DNA of 64,000 nucleotides from NCBI RefSeq assembly GCF_001540865.1, contig NC_033627.1:3987265-4051264 (forward strand), read 5' to 3'. Under the pieces are notes generated by a model that was not told the DNA's origin, did not search any database, and saw only the letters and a list, made by a program, of their open reading frames with translations. The translations under genes and the position numbers were made by a program. Source of the stretch: Ananas comosus (taxonomy: Eukaryota > Streptophyta > Magnoliopsida > Poales > Bromeliaceae). Shown in pieces: positions 1 to 12,475 of this stretch. Numbering within the stretch: position 1 is the stretch's first letter; each line of letters opens with the position of its first letter.

Positions 1-3000
1 TAATTTTTTACTTACCAAGTAGATAGTTGGCTAATTTGGATAAATAATAAACCTTTATTAAAATTGATTTAAAAATTCAATTTGAGCTTAACTTTTATTG
101 TATAAATTAAATTCAATTTAATTTTAATTTTTAATTTGTTAGAAAGAAAAAATTTATGTTTAAATGAAAGTATATTTCAATTCAAATGATTAATTTGATT
201 TAAAATAAAATGAAAGTCAAAGATATTAACTTATGTTTAAATTAATAAATTATGTTGACTTCATAACCATAACTTTATTATTGTATTTAAATTAAAGATT
301 ACTCTATTTTTTAAATTAAATTCAATCATGGACATGAATTTCTTCAAACAAAAAAATAAAAGAGCGGCGTTTGGAGGAAGATGGAATGCCTCATGGATGG
401 AAAATTTAAAAAGATGGAAGAGGAAGTGGAAAAAAAAATAATCTATCGCTTAAAATTTTAACTATAAATTAGCTTTTAAGCATATAAGACATGAATTTCT
501 CTACTCAACAATAAAAGGGAAAATTGGTTCGGTCGAAGATGCGGCTTGGATGGCGAAATCATTTCAAAATGAATGGAAATGTTCTATAATATAAAAGGAG
601 GCATTATGCGAATTGATACTAAGAAATTTACAAAAAAGCTCTTGATACTAACTTTTATAAATGCAGAAATATTTTGCCCTCGATAAAGAATGACTGGTAC
701 CCTTAAGACAATTAAAACCAACGCACTCTCTTAAATAAAAGATATCCGTCCACCATCTATTTAAAAATTTAAAGCGCTGAGATCATTATGGTTATGCGTA
801 CATTAGAGAGCTTTCCGTGTAACTTCTCTTACAGGCCCAAATCTGCTTAAGCGAAATGGGCTTGAATAATGGATTAATCGCGGTTGGCAATGAGACCCAA
901 ACCCAATCGCTGTGGGGAGACAGAAAGGTTTTTTTTGTAACTTCCATGCAATGATGAAATTTCAAGGGTTATGAAAGCTTCCATGAGTTATGGGGTGACT
1001 TTTAGGCTTACGGATGTGGGAGGGAGTTCAATGCGTCTCTGGAATGCGAGGAGCTTATGTGTATCAGTCGTTGCATTGTATCTAGGAACCACACATTAAA
1101 GTACTCAAATTGCGAGTTAAGGCTCAAAAACACACAGGAAGAGAGTGTGGTATGTGAGTTGTGTAATTCTTATTTCTAAGTCCCGTGTGTAGTACCTTTA
1201 GCTTTTAGAGAATTCTACTCTTTCTCTTTGTCATTCCGTTGTATACTTAGTCGTGAGGCACGCGAAGGTCCGGGCACCTAGCAATCAGGACGAAGGGCTT
1301 GCCCCATTTTCGACGCAGGAGGGCGGGCGACCGCACGACTTTTGCCGAACAGAAACAGCTAAGGCACTGTGACAATTTGCTAAAAAAATCATTAATATTT
1401 TAATGAATTACTAATAATTTCATCCGAGTAAAAAAAAAAATTTTCTCTTAATAATGATAATCTGGTGGGTAGTAGTTTTTTCCAATTTAGGAAATGCTAA
1501 AATTATTTTATCTACTCTGCTGATATTATTTTTGAACTATCCAAACTTAAAACTTGAATGATAATAATGTGAATACTTCAGTTAGTAAAAGTGAGAACTA
1601 TCGACATATAATACAACTTTGAGACAAATGACCCTTAAAGAGGGAAAACAGTGAGTTGAAGTAATCAGAAGGGATATAATAATTTCCAAAAAGGTTGTTT
1701 TTTTTTAACTTATAGATTATTTCTGCAAATAATTATTATAGGTGGACCATGGGGATATAATTATTAGGACACATAATGGCCTTAATAAATATTTTTTTTT
1801 TTAAAAAATTAAAGATCTCATAATGGATGCACATCGATTTGAAAGCTGAATAAAAAACAATATAAAGGAAATATGTTGTGTAAATAAATTAGAAAGATAA
1901 AATTTTTTAAGAATAAAGTACAGTATGCTTATATATTAAAAAAATTAACATTAACAGATTATTGGTAAAATATATATAGCTTTGATGGGCCTTACCCTTG
2001 CAAAAACAAATTAAAATTTTTAAACCTCATTAGGGGTCATTGCTCTTTTGTTCGTGTAAATAAAGTTTTTATATAAATTAGTGAAAATAGAACGGTGAAT
2101 TGGTTGGCAATTCTTGTATTTGAAAAGATTTGTGTATTGCGACAAAAAAAAAAAAAAAACTTTGAGCTAATCTATTTTTCTTCTAATTTTTAAAGAAGTT
2201 GTTTAAATAACCTCGTTTTATTCCGAAAACTATTAAGTTGTCAGAACCAACGGGATTTTTAATATTAGAATAATTATCTATATAGCTCTACAAAATTTCA
2301 AAAATATATTTATTATTGTCTATATTTTTTTTCTTTTTAATATATCTCGGTACGATGTGTTTTACTCGTTGTATTCTCAAAATATTCCTACAGTTAATCA
2401 TCGAGTTAACTTGGCTTTGAAATGTAAGTTAAATATCTATTAAAGTTTCTAAAAAAATCAAAATATACTTTTTTGTCCTTAACTTAAGGGCCAAAATAAG
2501 AAATGTTGGTGTAATAGTAGAAAGTATATTTTAGAAATTGACCAAAATCAAACATATTTTTTATACTGCCTAACTTAAGGGCAAGTGGTTTGGAAGGATA
2601 TATTTCTGAAAGACAAAATGAATAAGTTTCTACAGATAAACAGAATGTATCTGCTAACAGTTTATTAACAGAATTTATGCTCTGAGGAGCATATTTTTAA
2701 CATAAGTTAGAACGTAAAAAGGTTATTTTCCAATATTAAGCCTTTAAGCGAAGGTAAATCAGAAAGTCAGAAGACCTTTCCAAAGTTAATACAATTGTCT
2801 TCTAAATTTGTAATCAATACTCTTCCTTTGTCGCGGTCTAGAAAAATGCTTGAATTAAATGAGGAGTAAATTAAATTAATGCTCAGGAGCACGTACTATA
2901 ATTGAATATATAGAATCTTTCTACTCTGTAACACATGATAAACAATCGTTATACTTTCAAAAAAATTTAAGCTAATAACTTTAATATTTATATTCGACAA

Positions 3001-3400
3001 TCACTTTCCTTAGATGTCATATCTAATCAACCCACAATGTACATAAGAAAAAGAAATTTTTTTGGGGGCCAAATTTGGGCCAATTATGTACTAACACTAT
3101 CTTTTACATTCATCAAAAAATTAAAAATGTCATATAGAATTTCGCTAATATGTATCAATTTTTGTTATAGTGACTGCAACTTTCTTTAGAAGTAAAAAAA
3201 GTAGCCATTATTTAAATTTATTCCCTGTTTCAAAAGAATAACCGTTACTATTCAAATTCACGCAGGTGGCACCTCCTCCACTGTTACATATTAAAAGTGC
3301 CTGCACCGGAGTGTATACATATATTCATAAAGGCAATTTATAGAATATAATTTAGATTATATAAAGTGTTTATATTAAAAGTATATGTATCTCAAAAAAA
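1..3400. other. AT-rich intergenic DNA, no gene seen
   Basis: I see no coding region here. Most of it is A/T-rich low-complexity sequence. The stretch at about 780-1375 is visibly richer in GC and has a different texture, with a GC-rich tail near 1250-1370. It could be a decayed LTR or other retroelement fragment, but I found no paired repeat, no clear target duplication and no protein remnant, so it is unassigned. Confidence 0.5.
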
Positions 3401-4955
3401 GGCCTTTTTGCATGAAAAAATCACTTATTTTTGGGTTTTTTGCAAACGGGCCACCTTTTTCGTTTTTGCAGATGTCGGCACTATAGTCGAGCAAAACTGA
3501 CCAAAAATACCCTTATATATTTTCTCTCTCCTTTTTTTTTCTCTCGTCTCCTTTTGTCGATCGTCGCCTCGGACGCCCAGCCCTAGACCGACTCCCCTCT
3601 CTCCTCCTCGTCCTCGCCCACCACCCCTACCGCCGCCAGCCGCCCCTCGCAAGTAGAGGAGCGACGGCGTTGGTGAGAGGGTAAATGAGCGGGCTGCGGC
3701 GGAGCAACGCGGCGGATAGGTGCGGAGCATGGCCCCGAGCTTCGCGCTTTCTCCGCTCGTCGCAGCCGCGGCGCTGCGCGGCTCGTCGACCAGTGCAGCG
3801 GCTCCGGCCAAGGCCGATCAACGCGCAGAGGACCACCTTGAGCAGCTACCTCACATGCGCCGACGAGGCTTTTCGACACCACCGCCTCGAGATGGGGCTC
3901 TGGGGCTGTCGCCGTACGCCGACGCCGGCCGAGGCGTTGGCGGCGGCGTGTAAAACGTCTCCTCGTCGATCGACGACTCATCGCGTCGCCGCGCCCGCGG
4001 AGCCACCGCGGCGGGAAGGCGCCCGTCAGCGGAATACGAGGGAGCGAGGTCCTCCGCAGCGAAGGAAGAAGAAGAAAATGAAAAGACCTGCGCGTGTTTC
4101 TTCTCCGTCGGCAAATGGTGTAATGGTGTAATGGTCTTGTAATGGTGGTAATGCTGTAAATGGTGTAAATGGTGTAATGTGTAATGGGTGTAATGGTGTA
4201 TGGTAATGGCTGTAATGGTGTAATAAGTAATGGTGTAATAGTGTAATGCGTAATGGTGTAATGGTGGTAAGTCGGTAATGGTGTAATGTGTAATTCTATC
4301 GCTCTTTTTTTCTCCACTCAGCCGCCGTTCTCTATCGAGACCTCATCTGCGCCGTCCCTATCACCGGCGTTACCGAGACCGCCACCCTGCCTCGCTCCCC
4401 CGGCGGACCCGCGCAACTCCACTCGAGGCCCCACGGCCTGCTCATCTCCGCCGCCGGCCGGACGGGGGTCGCTCCGGCCGACGGCCGGAGGAGGGGCCGT
4501 GGGGGCCATCGAGGGGTGCGGCTGTCGCCGGGGGAGCCGATGAGGGGTGCGGTTCGGGAACGCGCCGGTGGATGGGGCGACGACGCAGAGAGGATTTGAG
4601 GAGAACGGTCGGGGCTCATCGTCGGCGAGAAAAAAACAGAATCGCACGGCGCGGCGGAGGAAGCGCACGTGGGGGCCGTCGAGGGGTGCAGTCGCATTCA
4701 GGGGAGCAGGAGGGTGCGCGTTCGGCCGAACGCGAAGGTATGGGGACGGGCGCAAGGAGATCGAGGAGAACGGAGACGGGCGCGGCGAGAAAAAAAACAG
4801 AACGGTACAGAGAGGAGAGAGAAAGAGGAAAAGAGAAAAGTAAATAGGGGTACTTTTGCGGTCAGGCGCGAAAAAGGGACCGAATGCCTGCCAAAAACAA
4901 AAAGGTGGCCCGGTTTTGCAAAGCCAAAATAAGTGATTTTTTATGCAAATTGGCC
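3401..4955. mobile_element. Mutator-like non-autonomous element with GC-rich cargo (Pack-MULE-like)
   Basis: Two inverted copies of a sequence of roughly 130 bp bound this segment. The left arm (3401-~3540) starts GGCCTTTTTGCATGAAAAAATC. The reverse complement of the right arm (~4825-4955) starts GGCCAATTTGCATAAAAAAT, and both share the blocks CACTTATTTT, GGGCCACCTTTTT and CTGACC. The flanks are TCAAAAAAA (3392-3400) and CCAAAAAAA (4956-4964), a 9-bp target duplication with one mismatch, as expected for Mutator-like elements. The interior is far more GC-rich than the surroundings and contains many overlapping open frames on both strands, none of which I recognise. It also contains a GTAATG-type minisatellite (4115-4290). 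GC-rich filler between long TIRs is what captured gene fragments look like in Pack-MULEs, but I cannot name a donor gene. There is no transposase. Confidence 0.75.
4115..4290. repeat. GTAATGGT minisatellite
   Basis: A degenerate tandem array of units such as GGTGTAATG, GGTAATG and TGTAATG runs through this stretch inside the Mutator-like element. Unit length varies between about 6 and 12 bases. In the minus-strand frames it reads as Thr/Ile/His/Tyr repeats, which I consider meaningless. Confidence 0.8.
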
Positions 4956-5659
4956 CCAAAAAAATTTATAACCGAAACATTGCGGTAGCCTGAAAAATCA
5001 ATAATAAATAAACGAAATAATTATTTAATGTTATAAGAAATTAATCTAAAATTAAATAAATTATATGTATAGGCTTTTAAAGATATAATATAATACATCA
5101 AACAAATTATATGATTTTAATTTTGAGGACTTCATCATAGAGTTTTAAATGTTGCATGCTATAGAAATGCCACTCGTGCAGAGGCAAATTATTTCTACTG
5201 CTTTTTTTTTATTTTTTTTCATAAGTATATATATATATATATATATATCTATATATATATTAATAATATTCCAACAACAAAATTTTTACTTTATAATTTG
5301 TTGTTCAAAAAATTATATTTAATTATTTTATTATTTAGTGCGGTTTTTTTTTTTGTTACTCTGTAATTTAGAAAGTTATACTTAAATATTCTATAGTTTG
5401 ATTTTTATTTCACAGTAAGAATTTAACGTTAAAGAGGGCATCGCCCTATATATTTAAAAAATTTTGTTGTTGGAATATTTTCAATAAATTAAAATTAAAA
5501 TTATATAATAATTAAGTATAACTTTTTGAATAAAAGATAAAAATATGCTAAATCACCTGCATGTAAACTAAAATTTACCAGAAAAACAAAGTTACTTATA
5601 AGAGTTATGAATAAAAGGGTGTATTATTCATTCTCTTTGTGTGATCGGTGTGGTGGGGG
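4956..5659. other. AT-rich intergenic DNA, no gene seen
   Basis: No coding region is visible. A (TA)n tract lies near 5226-5262. The rest is low-complexity A/T-rich DNA between two transposons. Confidence 0.5.
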
Positions 5660-6098
5660 TAGGGGTGGCAATCTAGCTCGCTGTTCGCGAGCCAGCTCGT
5701 GTTCGGCTCGGTAACAGCTCGAATACATATATTTTATATTTATATAATTTATTTAATTTATATTTATATATATAAATAAATAATTTAAATACATAATATA
5801 TATTTTTATTATTTAATTTTTAGCAAAATAAAAATATAAAGTCAAGCTTAATTATAAAAAAACTCATTTATATGTAAAATTTCAACTATTAGATCAAAAT
5901 CTAATGGATAAGATTTTATAAATTTATTTTTTATATATATTTAATCTAATTATTTTAATTTATTGTTCGTTGGTCAGCTCGTGAGTCAGCTCGTGTTCGT
6001 CTCGTTTATTAACGAATCGAACACAAGCTGAATTTTTTGACTCGATACTTTAACAAGCCAACCCCAACTCACTCGTGTTCGGCTCGTTTACACCCCTA
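5660..6098. mobile_element. hAT-type MITE (439 bp)
   Basis: The element starts TAGGGGTGGCA and ends TTTACACCCCTA, giving a short terminal inverted repeat TAGGGGTG/CACCCCTA. It is flanked by a perfect 8-bp duplication GGTGGGGG (5652-5659 and 6099-6106), the hallmark of hAT insertion. Subterminal repeats of AGCTCGTGTTCGGCTCG occur at both ends in opposite orientation. The interior is A/T-rich and has no open frame, so it is a non-autonomous element. Confidence 0.85.
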
Positions 6099-6275
6099 GG
6101 TGGGGGTGACCACGAAAGTGACTCGAAAGTTGACCACAATCTTTAAAAGGAGGAGGAAAAGGGACCAACAAAAAAAAAAAGAAAAAAAAGAAAAAGAGAG
6201 AATGATGCATAAAAGGACTTCTTTTAGCCGTAATTACGGAATTGTACCTTATTTGTACCATCACTTTTTTTTTTA

Positions 6276-6682
6276 GTGTTAATTGCATATAGGTCCCCAC
6301 AAATATAGTAAATTATAAATATTTCCCTATAAAGTGTGATTTTTATAAATTATTCCTGCGAAAATTTTAATATTTTCATATATGTCCCTCTGGTTTGTTA
6401 CCATTAGAGAACTGTTAGAAAACTATTTGTATTTTCAATTTTGTCATCACAAATATATCCATCCAAAAGTTATAACAATATAATATAAAAGTAAACATGT
6501 CAAAAATTAATCAGGGTAAAATATTTAATCTATGGTAAACTAAACTTTTCTAATAAATTCTAACGGCATGGACATATTTGAAAATATTAGGACTTTTGTA
6601 GGAATAACTTATCAAAGTTGAACTTTAAAGGAATATATTTGCAACTCACTATGTTTGCAGGGATCTGTATGTAATTAACCAC
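6276..6682. mobile_element. Mutator-type MITE (407 bp), copy 1
   Basis: Long imperfect terminal inverted repeats of more than 100 bp: GTGTTAATTGCATATAGGTC at the left, and GTGGTTAATTACATACAGAT as the reverse complement of the right. Flanks are TTTTTTTTA (6267-6275) and TTTTTTTTA (6683-6691), a perfect 9-bp duplication, although in low-complexity sequence. No coding capacity. A diverged relative lies at 9575-10051. Confidence 0.7.
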
Positions 6683-9574
6683 TTTTTTTTATATTTATTT
6701 TTTATTTTTTATTTTGTCTAAATTACACTTTGGTCCTCAAACTAGGAGACGTCTGATATTTTGATTCTCAAAATTTAATTGATATAATTTTTTTAAACTC
6801 AAAACTTTGTACAATAGTGTAAAAAGCCTCACAACTTAATTTAGTTGACAAATATTAATTGATGTGTCCCTAATGTGAAAGTGATGTAGTAACACATCGA
6901 TATTTAGTTAACTAATTAGATTGTGATTATAATAATTTATAAAGTTTGTAATTGAAATTATAATATACTAAACTTTGGAAGCAAATTTTATAATCACAAA
7001 AATTTTGAACTTCTCTTTTCTTTTGATTAACACCTCCTCAAATCTCAAATTAAGATTTTTTTTAATATAAATTATTTGTAATAATTAAATTGAAGATCTC
7101 GGTAAATCTAATTGTTATTTATAAATTTAACTATTGAACTTGCATATTTTACCACCGTAAAACTCCAGTAGCTAATAGAATTATTAATTTTAGCAAATGT
7201 AAAATCTTAAAAAGTAATAACCAAAAATTAAAATTTAAAGAGTTTATTTCATACATACATTTTTTTGTTTTTTAATAAACCCAGTTGTCGTTTATCCAAC
7301 CAAATCCAGCAAACAAACAAAGTCATCACCTGTCACATGTTTTCCACCATTTAATATTTTAAAATTATTTATTTTATCTAATCCAATATTTATTATTAAT
7401 TAATTATTAACTAATTAATTAATTTTCCACTCCACATGATAGAGATTCCACACAGTAACGCGATTTGTGGGGGGCCTCATCCCAACAACTATCTCGTGAG
7501 AGCCTAGAATTAGAGTTTCTTGGATTTATAAATATATTTTATTTATACATTATTTGTATTTATTTAGAGCAGTTGATCGACACTCTAATTGCCCAGCAAT
7601 TTAAATAAATAAAAAAAATTTAAACTACAGAGTAACAAAATAAAAATACGCTAATTAAATTACAAAAGAGCAAATTAAAATTTAGGTGAAAATGTATAAA
7701 ACTTATCTGAACCATGGACCATTTTGAATTTTTGACTATTAAATATTTTAATTTGTTTGATCTGAATCAGCCAACAATATTTTGACTTCAAATTTGAATA
7801 CATCGTTTTTCTTTACAAGTTTAGTTAATATACTGCATGCAATTTTCGTAATCATAACTTAATTAAAGTGAGAAATTAACTCTTAAATTTTGAAGGCGAA
7901 GCCTCCGTTAATTGATTTAAATCAAATAAATTAAAAGATTAAGCAGTAAAATAAAGTTCTTGAATGCTCCAACGGTAGATAGAATCCAAACGACCTACAG
8001 CTCAGATAAATTGTATATATTTCCACATAAAATTGATTCATTCATTTTCGTTCTTTCCTTCCATAGAAGAGCTTCAAATTTACAAGTAAAATAGATGGGT
8101 CAACAAAATGTTACACATTTTTTCAAATGATGATTCCAAGTTTCATATCTTTTACCAGATCATATGTGAATAAATTTTTTTTTTCCGTACCTAATTTATC
8201 TACATTCCCAGTACTTTTGGGTTACGGTTGGTCTAAAAAGTAACACCAATATTACCTACCAAAGTTTTGAAAATGGACTCACCTAACAAATATTTCAAAG
8301 ATAAGAAGTCACATTAAATCACCATCTCAGTTGGCGCAAGCCTTGCTATTGCGAATAAAATACGTTGCGTGCTTTAAAATTATAACATGATAGGATCGTT
8401 TATTTCCATAAACTGATAATATATCGCACACGTTAAAATCGTTCATTTTCATTCTTTGACTCTTTGTCTCTCTCTTTCTCTCTTCCTCCTCCCCTGCAGC
8501 AGATTTTATGTACTACTATTTAAAACTTTAAATTTTAAATTTCTATATTTTAACTATTAGTTTCTAAGTTTAGAAAGAGATTTGATATTTGATATTTGAT
8601 ATTTAGATATTTTAAATTTCAAAATTTAAAATTTATATTTTTAAATTTTAAATTTAAAATTTAGATTTTAAATTTCAAATTTCAATTTTCAATATCGAAT
8701 TTTAATTTTAAAATTTTAATTTCAAATTTTAAAAACTAAATTTTAAAATTTTTACGTTTCAAATATCTAAGTTTGGAATTTCAAATTTTAAATTTAGATT
8801 TCAATTTCAGTTTTGAAAATTTTAATTTAAAATTTTAAAATTTAGATTTTAAATTTCAAGTTTTAAAGTTTCAATTGTTAGAAATCCTGCATCCAAATGG
8901 TTTAAAAATGAAACTAACGAATTTTTTAGAGTTTCAGAATTTTCTATTTCCTGTAGACCAAAACTACAAAATATAAATTCCATAAAATTTTATAGCAGTT
9001 TTCAATGGTGAATGGGCTTTAATTTACATATTTATGTATTAGCCTCAAAAATGTCTTGAGAATAATAAGAAATTATCTCAAAACAGAACTTGGGATTTTT
9101 TTTGATATTATCCCCAGTACTATATTTGATTACCAAAATTAAAAACTTAACCACAATTAGGGATTAATTCTCATACATATCTATTATTATGCCCATTTTA
9201 TCCCTCAACCAAACGCAGCCTAAAAATAATAACAGAGGATCTCTACAACTTAAGTTCTATTCTGAGTTTTGTGTCTAATTGATTGTTGGATCTGAGATGA
9301 AAAAAAATAAAACAAAAAAAGGAAAAAAAAATTACAAATTGGTTGTTAAATTAAAAACTTCTACTAGTGTCCTATGTTTTGACCAAATCCCAACTAAAAA
9401 AAGAAAACTATAAACTAAATAGAATAAAATAACCCCACATACCCAAATTGTTGGAATTTTCCAACTTTCGAGATCTTTGAGAATTGACTTCAAATAGAAG
9501 TCATGATTGAGAGGTAGAGAATCCATAAACATCCCACAAATTATAATATTAATGCATAAAAAAGAGATAATAAT
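6683..9574. other. AT-rich intergenic DNA, no gene seen
   Basis: No coding region is supported. The part at 8515-8885 consists almost entirely of short blocks such as AAATTTTAAATTT that are self-complementary, so it could fold extensively, but it is probably just low-complexity DNA. A diffuse segment near 6718-7010 resembles a decayed MITE end. Confidence 0.5.
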
Positions 9575-10051
9575 GGGTTAATTTCATACAGCTCCCTGCA
9601 AACATATCGAGTAACAAATATATTTCAATAAAATTTAAGTTTTCATATTTATCTTCTGCCTCTTTGTTTTGTTACCATTAACGCATTATTTATTTTTTAA
9701 CAGAGAATAAGTAAAATAACATTTTTGTCATTGCAAATATATCTCTCCAAAAGCTCAACTGTTAGAATTATGAATTATGTAGAAATACTCTTTTAAAAAT
9801 TTTCAACGGTTATCTTCTTCTTTTCTGCTATAATAAATAATATAAAAAATATAAAAAGGTTAACTTACCTTACGCACTAATCAGGATTAAGTATTTTTTC
9901 TATGGTTAATCATATTTTTCTAACGTATTCTAATAACAAGAGTATATTTGAAAATGTTATGATTTTTATAGAATAACATATGAAAAATTAAACCTCGTAG
10001 GAATATATCTATTATTTGATATGTTTATAGAAAACTGTATGCAATTAACCC
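9575..10051. mobile_element. Mutator-type MITE, diverged copy 2
   Basis: The ends GGGTTAATTTCATACAGCTC and (reverse complement of the right end) GGGTTAATTGCATACAGTTT resemble those of the element at 6276-6682, and the internal order of blocks is the same. I could not find a clear 9-bp duplication, so this copy is older or its borders are blurred. Confidence 0.55.
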
Positions 10052-10811
10052 AACTATTAGAAGAGCTAATTTCTCTTTTTGCAAAAGAAGACTTAATTAT
10101 TTTGTGAATTTGAATATAAAAGAGTATTTGGTTGTTCGAAAAGTATGAAAAATTATTTTTTGAAAAAAAAGATTTTATGCAGTTACACTCTTTTCCATAA
10201 TTTTTATTTTTGTGATAAAAATTCGAAAACCAAAAACACTATGTTTTCATAAAATCTGACAAAAAAAAAATTACAGAAAACTTTTTTTTTTTTTTTTTTT
10301 TCTGAACTAACTTGGCAAAAAATATTTTTTGAGATATTTTTAGACAAACAAACACGTGTGGAAAAAGTTTGGTTTCATAAAAATGAATAAAATTAGGTCA
10401 ACTTTTCAAGTTCCAAGGACGAAATTGCAAATTTTAACTATACAACCAACCTTGAACAATTTTGAATGATAGGTTCAACAACTTTGATGTCTAACCTGTG
10501 CGTCATGGTACAATAAAAGGAAATAGTTTGGCACTAAATGAATTTTTTTTTTAAAAAAATTTATATTATAAATTCGAGAATGAATGGTATAAGATCTACA
10601 CTGTTTTTGGAATATATAAATAGAATTTCTCTTTTTGCAAATTGTTTACATATTCATAAAATGCATGGGTGTGTAATTTATAAGCATGTATTATTTAAGA
10701 ATTGAATGAAATTTACGAAGCTTATATATTTATGCATCTAAAAAAAGAAAAATTTAAAAGAAGTTGACTTGAAAAAATATTGGTAAAAACCTATAGAAGT
10801 TATCTGAATTA

Positions 10812-10969
10812 ACTAACTGTTTCTAGAGCAAGTGGTAAAGGGCTTGATGGTTGGTACCGAGGTTCTAAGTTCGAATTTTAGTTGATTTATATTTTCAGCT
10901 AAGTTTATTTTCTAAATTAAATAAACGAAGCGGGTAGCGTACTACATATCTCTCTCTAAAAAAGAAAAA
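10812..10969 (+). mobile_element. tRNA-derived SINE, full-length copy
   Basis: A perfect 15-bp duplication AAGTTATCTGAATTA flanks this 158-bp body (10797-10811 and 10970-10984). The 5' part holds a Pol III A-box-like block (TAGAGCAAGTGG, near 10823) and a B-box-like block (GGTTCTAAGTTCGAATTT, 10861-10878). The body ends in an A-rich tail (AAAAAAGAAAAAA). Split promoter, A-rich 3' tail and long duplication together define a SINE. A second, 5'-truncated copy lies at about 33690-33824. Confidence 0.85.
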
Positions 10970-10984
10970 AAGTTATCTGAATTA

Positions 10985-12475
10985 TGGATCATTTAAATCG
11001 CGGCGACTATTCAATCTTTCAATTTGTTTAAATTGAGTCGGTCAACGGTACTCTAACTTTAATTTTTAAAATTAAAATGTCATTTTCTGACTCAAATAAA
11101 AAGATTAAAAATTTTGATCGCAAAATTAAAATAGTTTACGGTTCAAATAAGTTATGTATATTTTCATTAAAGATATATATATANNNNNNNNNNNNNTATA
11201 TATATATTTTATTCCAAACAAAGCCTTGAATATAAATGTGGAGGTTAAATGTAATTAATTAAAGGAGGAGAAGTGTAACAAGGAAAGGATAGAGTTTGTG
11301 TACCAGGCAAGTACATCTCCCCTTGCTCTGCTTCTTTGTGGTCTCCATTGTATGATGCTCATGTCCTCACCACTAGAAATTATTATTCATACTTTACACC
11401 CTGTGTATCTGTACATCTCATAGGCCGCTGCATATAATATTCAATAATTAATATCTTAAAATCAAGATTTATGACAGTAGATGAATCGAAAACATCTAAA
11501 AAGTTTATGCATACGAATCAGAAGTTTTTTTTAAAAAATTTGCTATATGAATATCAAGTAGTTCCAAGAATCAATGGATATAAGAAGAGGTGTTTTCTTG
11601 GTTCATAAAAACTGGCGCCTAAAAGTTCATGATGTTTAACAGCGTAAAATCTTTCCAATGCCAGAAAATGCATATAACATTTGGAATTGTCAGTATAATA
11701 TATTTTATGTAATGAGAAAGTAAAAAAAAATATTTTATTTTTTTTCATAGATAATTAATATCGTTTTATACTCAGCGTGCTGAGTTGATTATAATATAAT
11801 TTCTACAATCTCACTAAAAGGCAGAGAATCATGCCTCTATATAATTTTTTCCCCACTAGTTCTACTCCTATTTTTAGACTATATAGTCTATAGTCCAAAA
11901 TATAGTATCAAGTTGGTAAAAATAGAGCAATATATCACCCATCCAAATTGTATATAAATACAATAATTGAAATAGAGTGATGGGGTAAAAAAAAAAAAAA
12001 AAACTATGTAAAATGTTCCAAAAGTTCCTAAACAAGCTCTAGTAGGGAGTTTAACTATGGTGCAAGAGATGGACTTGCTCATACACAAGGTGTAGGCAAT
12101 AGTTTCTCCATCTACTCTACCTCACTCTCCCTTTCTCAATTATTAATTATTTTATTATTTTTTTATTATGCGTTTTTAGGGTTTCTAGAAAATTATGTTC
12201 ATGTGCCAAAAGCCATAGAACTGATTCCCACTTTTTCCCTTCAAAAAAGAATCAAAACCCCACCTTTTTTTTTTTTAACTTAATTTTATATTTCCTTCCC
12301 TCTCTCTCCTCATCCTTTACATAAGAAGCCTTTTGCTTCTGTGTTTTTAAGCCTTGTGGAGTTCCACTCACTCCCCCTACTTCTTTTCTTTTTCTTTTTC
12401 TTTTCCTTTTATTTTTCGAATCTTCAGTTACAGTCACAGCAACAGCAAAAAGTAGAGAGAGAGAGAGAGGCGAGG
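10985..12475. other. AT-rich upstream region of the H+-ATPase gene, with an assembly gap
   Basis: No gene is seen. Thirteen Ns at 11184-11196 interrupt a (TA)n tract, so the gap length is probably nominal. The last few hundred bases must contain the H+-ATPase promoter and 5' UTR. The leader shows a purine-rich GA tract just before the start codon (about 12451-12470). I could not pick a convincing TATA box. Confidence 0.5.

Noticed and set aside
3425..4932. Nine overlapping open frames in both directions
   Set aside because: They lie inside a transposon with GC-rich filler and a minisatellite. No frame is supported by motifs, and long frames are expected by chance in such DNA.
8515..8885. Self-complementary AAATTTTAAATTT-type region as an origin or structured RNA
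   Set aside because: The complementarity follows from A/T-only low complexity; no defined arms or conserved loop can be seen.
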